A stretch of 6,365 bases of DNA. Origin: an uncultured Bacteroidales bacterium (GTDB lineage: Bacteria > Bacteroidota > Bacteroidia > Bacteroidales > Muribaculaceae). Below are positions 6,109 to 6,365 of the stretch, piece by piece. The stretch covers positions 1-6,365 of the forward strand of contig URIC01000064.1 in the NCBI GenBank assembly GCA_900547755.1. Direction: 5' to 3'. Under the pieces are notes generated by a model. It made no database searches. It had not been told where the DNA came from and was given only the letters and a program-made list of their open reading frames with translations. Made by a program: the position numbers and the translations under genes. Position 1 is the first letter of the stretch, and every line of letters begins with the position of its first letter.

Positions 6109-6365
6109 TAATGTATCCGCGCACCACCACATCTTCGGGCATTAGCGGATGATGGAGTATCAGGTCCACTGTTTCATGTACGGCCGCCTCGGTGTCCTCG
6201 AATCCGTGAAGCCAGTTGTCCAGGTCTATGCCGCAATGCCGCATAAGGCCTACATGCTCGCGAGGCACTCCACGCTTCAGCATCAGCTCTACCATCTCCT
6301 GAGCGTTCATGCCCTGCACGCCGCACCCCGTATGACCTATGACCATAATCTCCTGAACTCCAAGC
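6074..6365 (-). CDS. Beta-class carbonic anhydrase, C-terminal part (start outside window)
   Basis: A zinc enzyme that interconverts CO2 and bicarbonate in the cytoplasm. The frame is open from the right edge and continues upstream of the ATG at 6346 as LGVQEI, which matches the strand before the zinc site, so the true start is outside. The 96 residues present include IGHTGCGVQGM, whose His (6332-6334) and Cys (6323-6325) are two of the three protein zinc ligands (HxxC). The first Cys ligand and the CxDxR motif must lie in the missing N-terminal half. The C-terminal 'DVVVRGYIIDSRTGELSPL' matches the end of clade-D type beta-carbonic anhydrases such as Mycobacterium tuberculosis Rv1284, with its 'LRGFVFDVATGKL' ending. 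Relatives often have HTDCG where this has HTGCG. It is transcribed towards the permease, 31 bases apart. Confidence 0.85.
   Translation of the reverse strand, partial: LGVQEIMVIGHTGCGVQGMNAQEMVELMLKRGVPREHVGLMRHCGIDLDNWLHGFEDTEAAVHETVDLILHHPLMPEDVVVRGYIIDSRTGELSPL

Noticed and set aside
2486..6365. A zinc-themed cluster (AroB, metal permease, carbonic anhydrase)
   Set aside because: The proteins share metal use only in a general sense, the carbonic anhydrase is on the other strand, and no metal-responsive regulator or operator is visible.
1..6365. tRNA or rRNA genes, CRISPR arrays, insertion sequences, phage or defence genes
   Set aside because: Coding sequence fills nearly the whole window; no repeats of the right size, no transposase or integrase motifs and no tRNA-like cloverleaf were noticed.

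Overview
The window looks like chromosomal DNA from a GC-rich gut Bacteroidales, possibly a Muribaculaceae-type genome. This rests on protein resemblance and layout: a Bacteroidota-style AsmA-like protein, an AroB whose NAD-binding loop has the GGG-M-T-T-D form I associate with Bacteroidota, a Bacteroidota-type membrane-anchored GT2 glycosyltransferase, and tight gene spacing with few convincing Shine-Dalgarno sites. The family-level placement is an inference; I could not run a search.

Layout: (1) bases 2-1762, + strand, the C-terminal part of an AsmA-like envelope protein whose start lies left of the window; (2) 1759-2493, a HAD-superfamily phosphatase / beta-phosphoglucomutase-like hydrolase, overlapping gene 1 by 4 bases (ATGA); (3) 2486-3550, aroB, 3-dehydroquinate synthase, overlapping gene 2 by 8 bases; (4) a 50-base gap; (5) 3601-4788, a membrane-anchored GT2 glycosyltransferase; (6) 4801-6042, an ArsP/DUF318-type metal permease with a C-terminal HMA metal-binding domain (SO_0444-like Cu/Zn efflux family), 12 bases downstream; (7) 6074 to the right edge on the - strand, the C-terminal part of a beta-carbonic anhydrase, convergent with gene 6. 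The convergent junction carries a long inverted repeat that could be a shared terminator. No stretch over 300 bases lacks a gene.

The first three + strand genes are translationally interlocked, and the glycosyltransferase and permease form a second closely spaced pair, so the five may be one transcript or two. Their roles are diverse (envelope biogenesis, sugar-phosphate chemistry, aromatic amino-acid precursor synthesis, glycan transfer, metal export), so this looks like a housekeeping cluster rather than a dedicated pathway. I see no mobile element, CRISPR array, RNA gene or defence system. The most interesting point is the permease/HMA junction: an A6 run, stop codons in both alternative frames, and an in-frame ATG lie within 19 bases exactly at the domain boundary. 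That could allow a separate soluble metallochaperone to be made.
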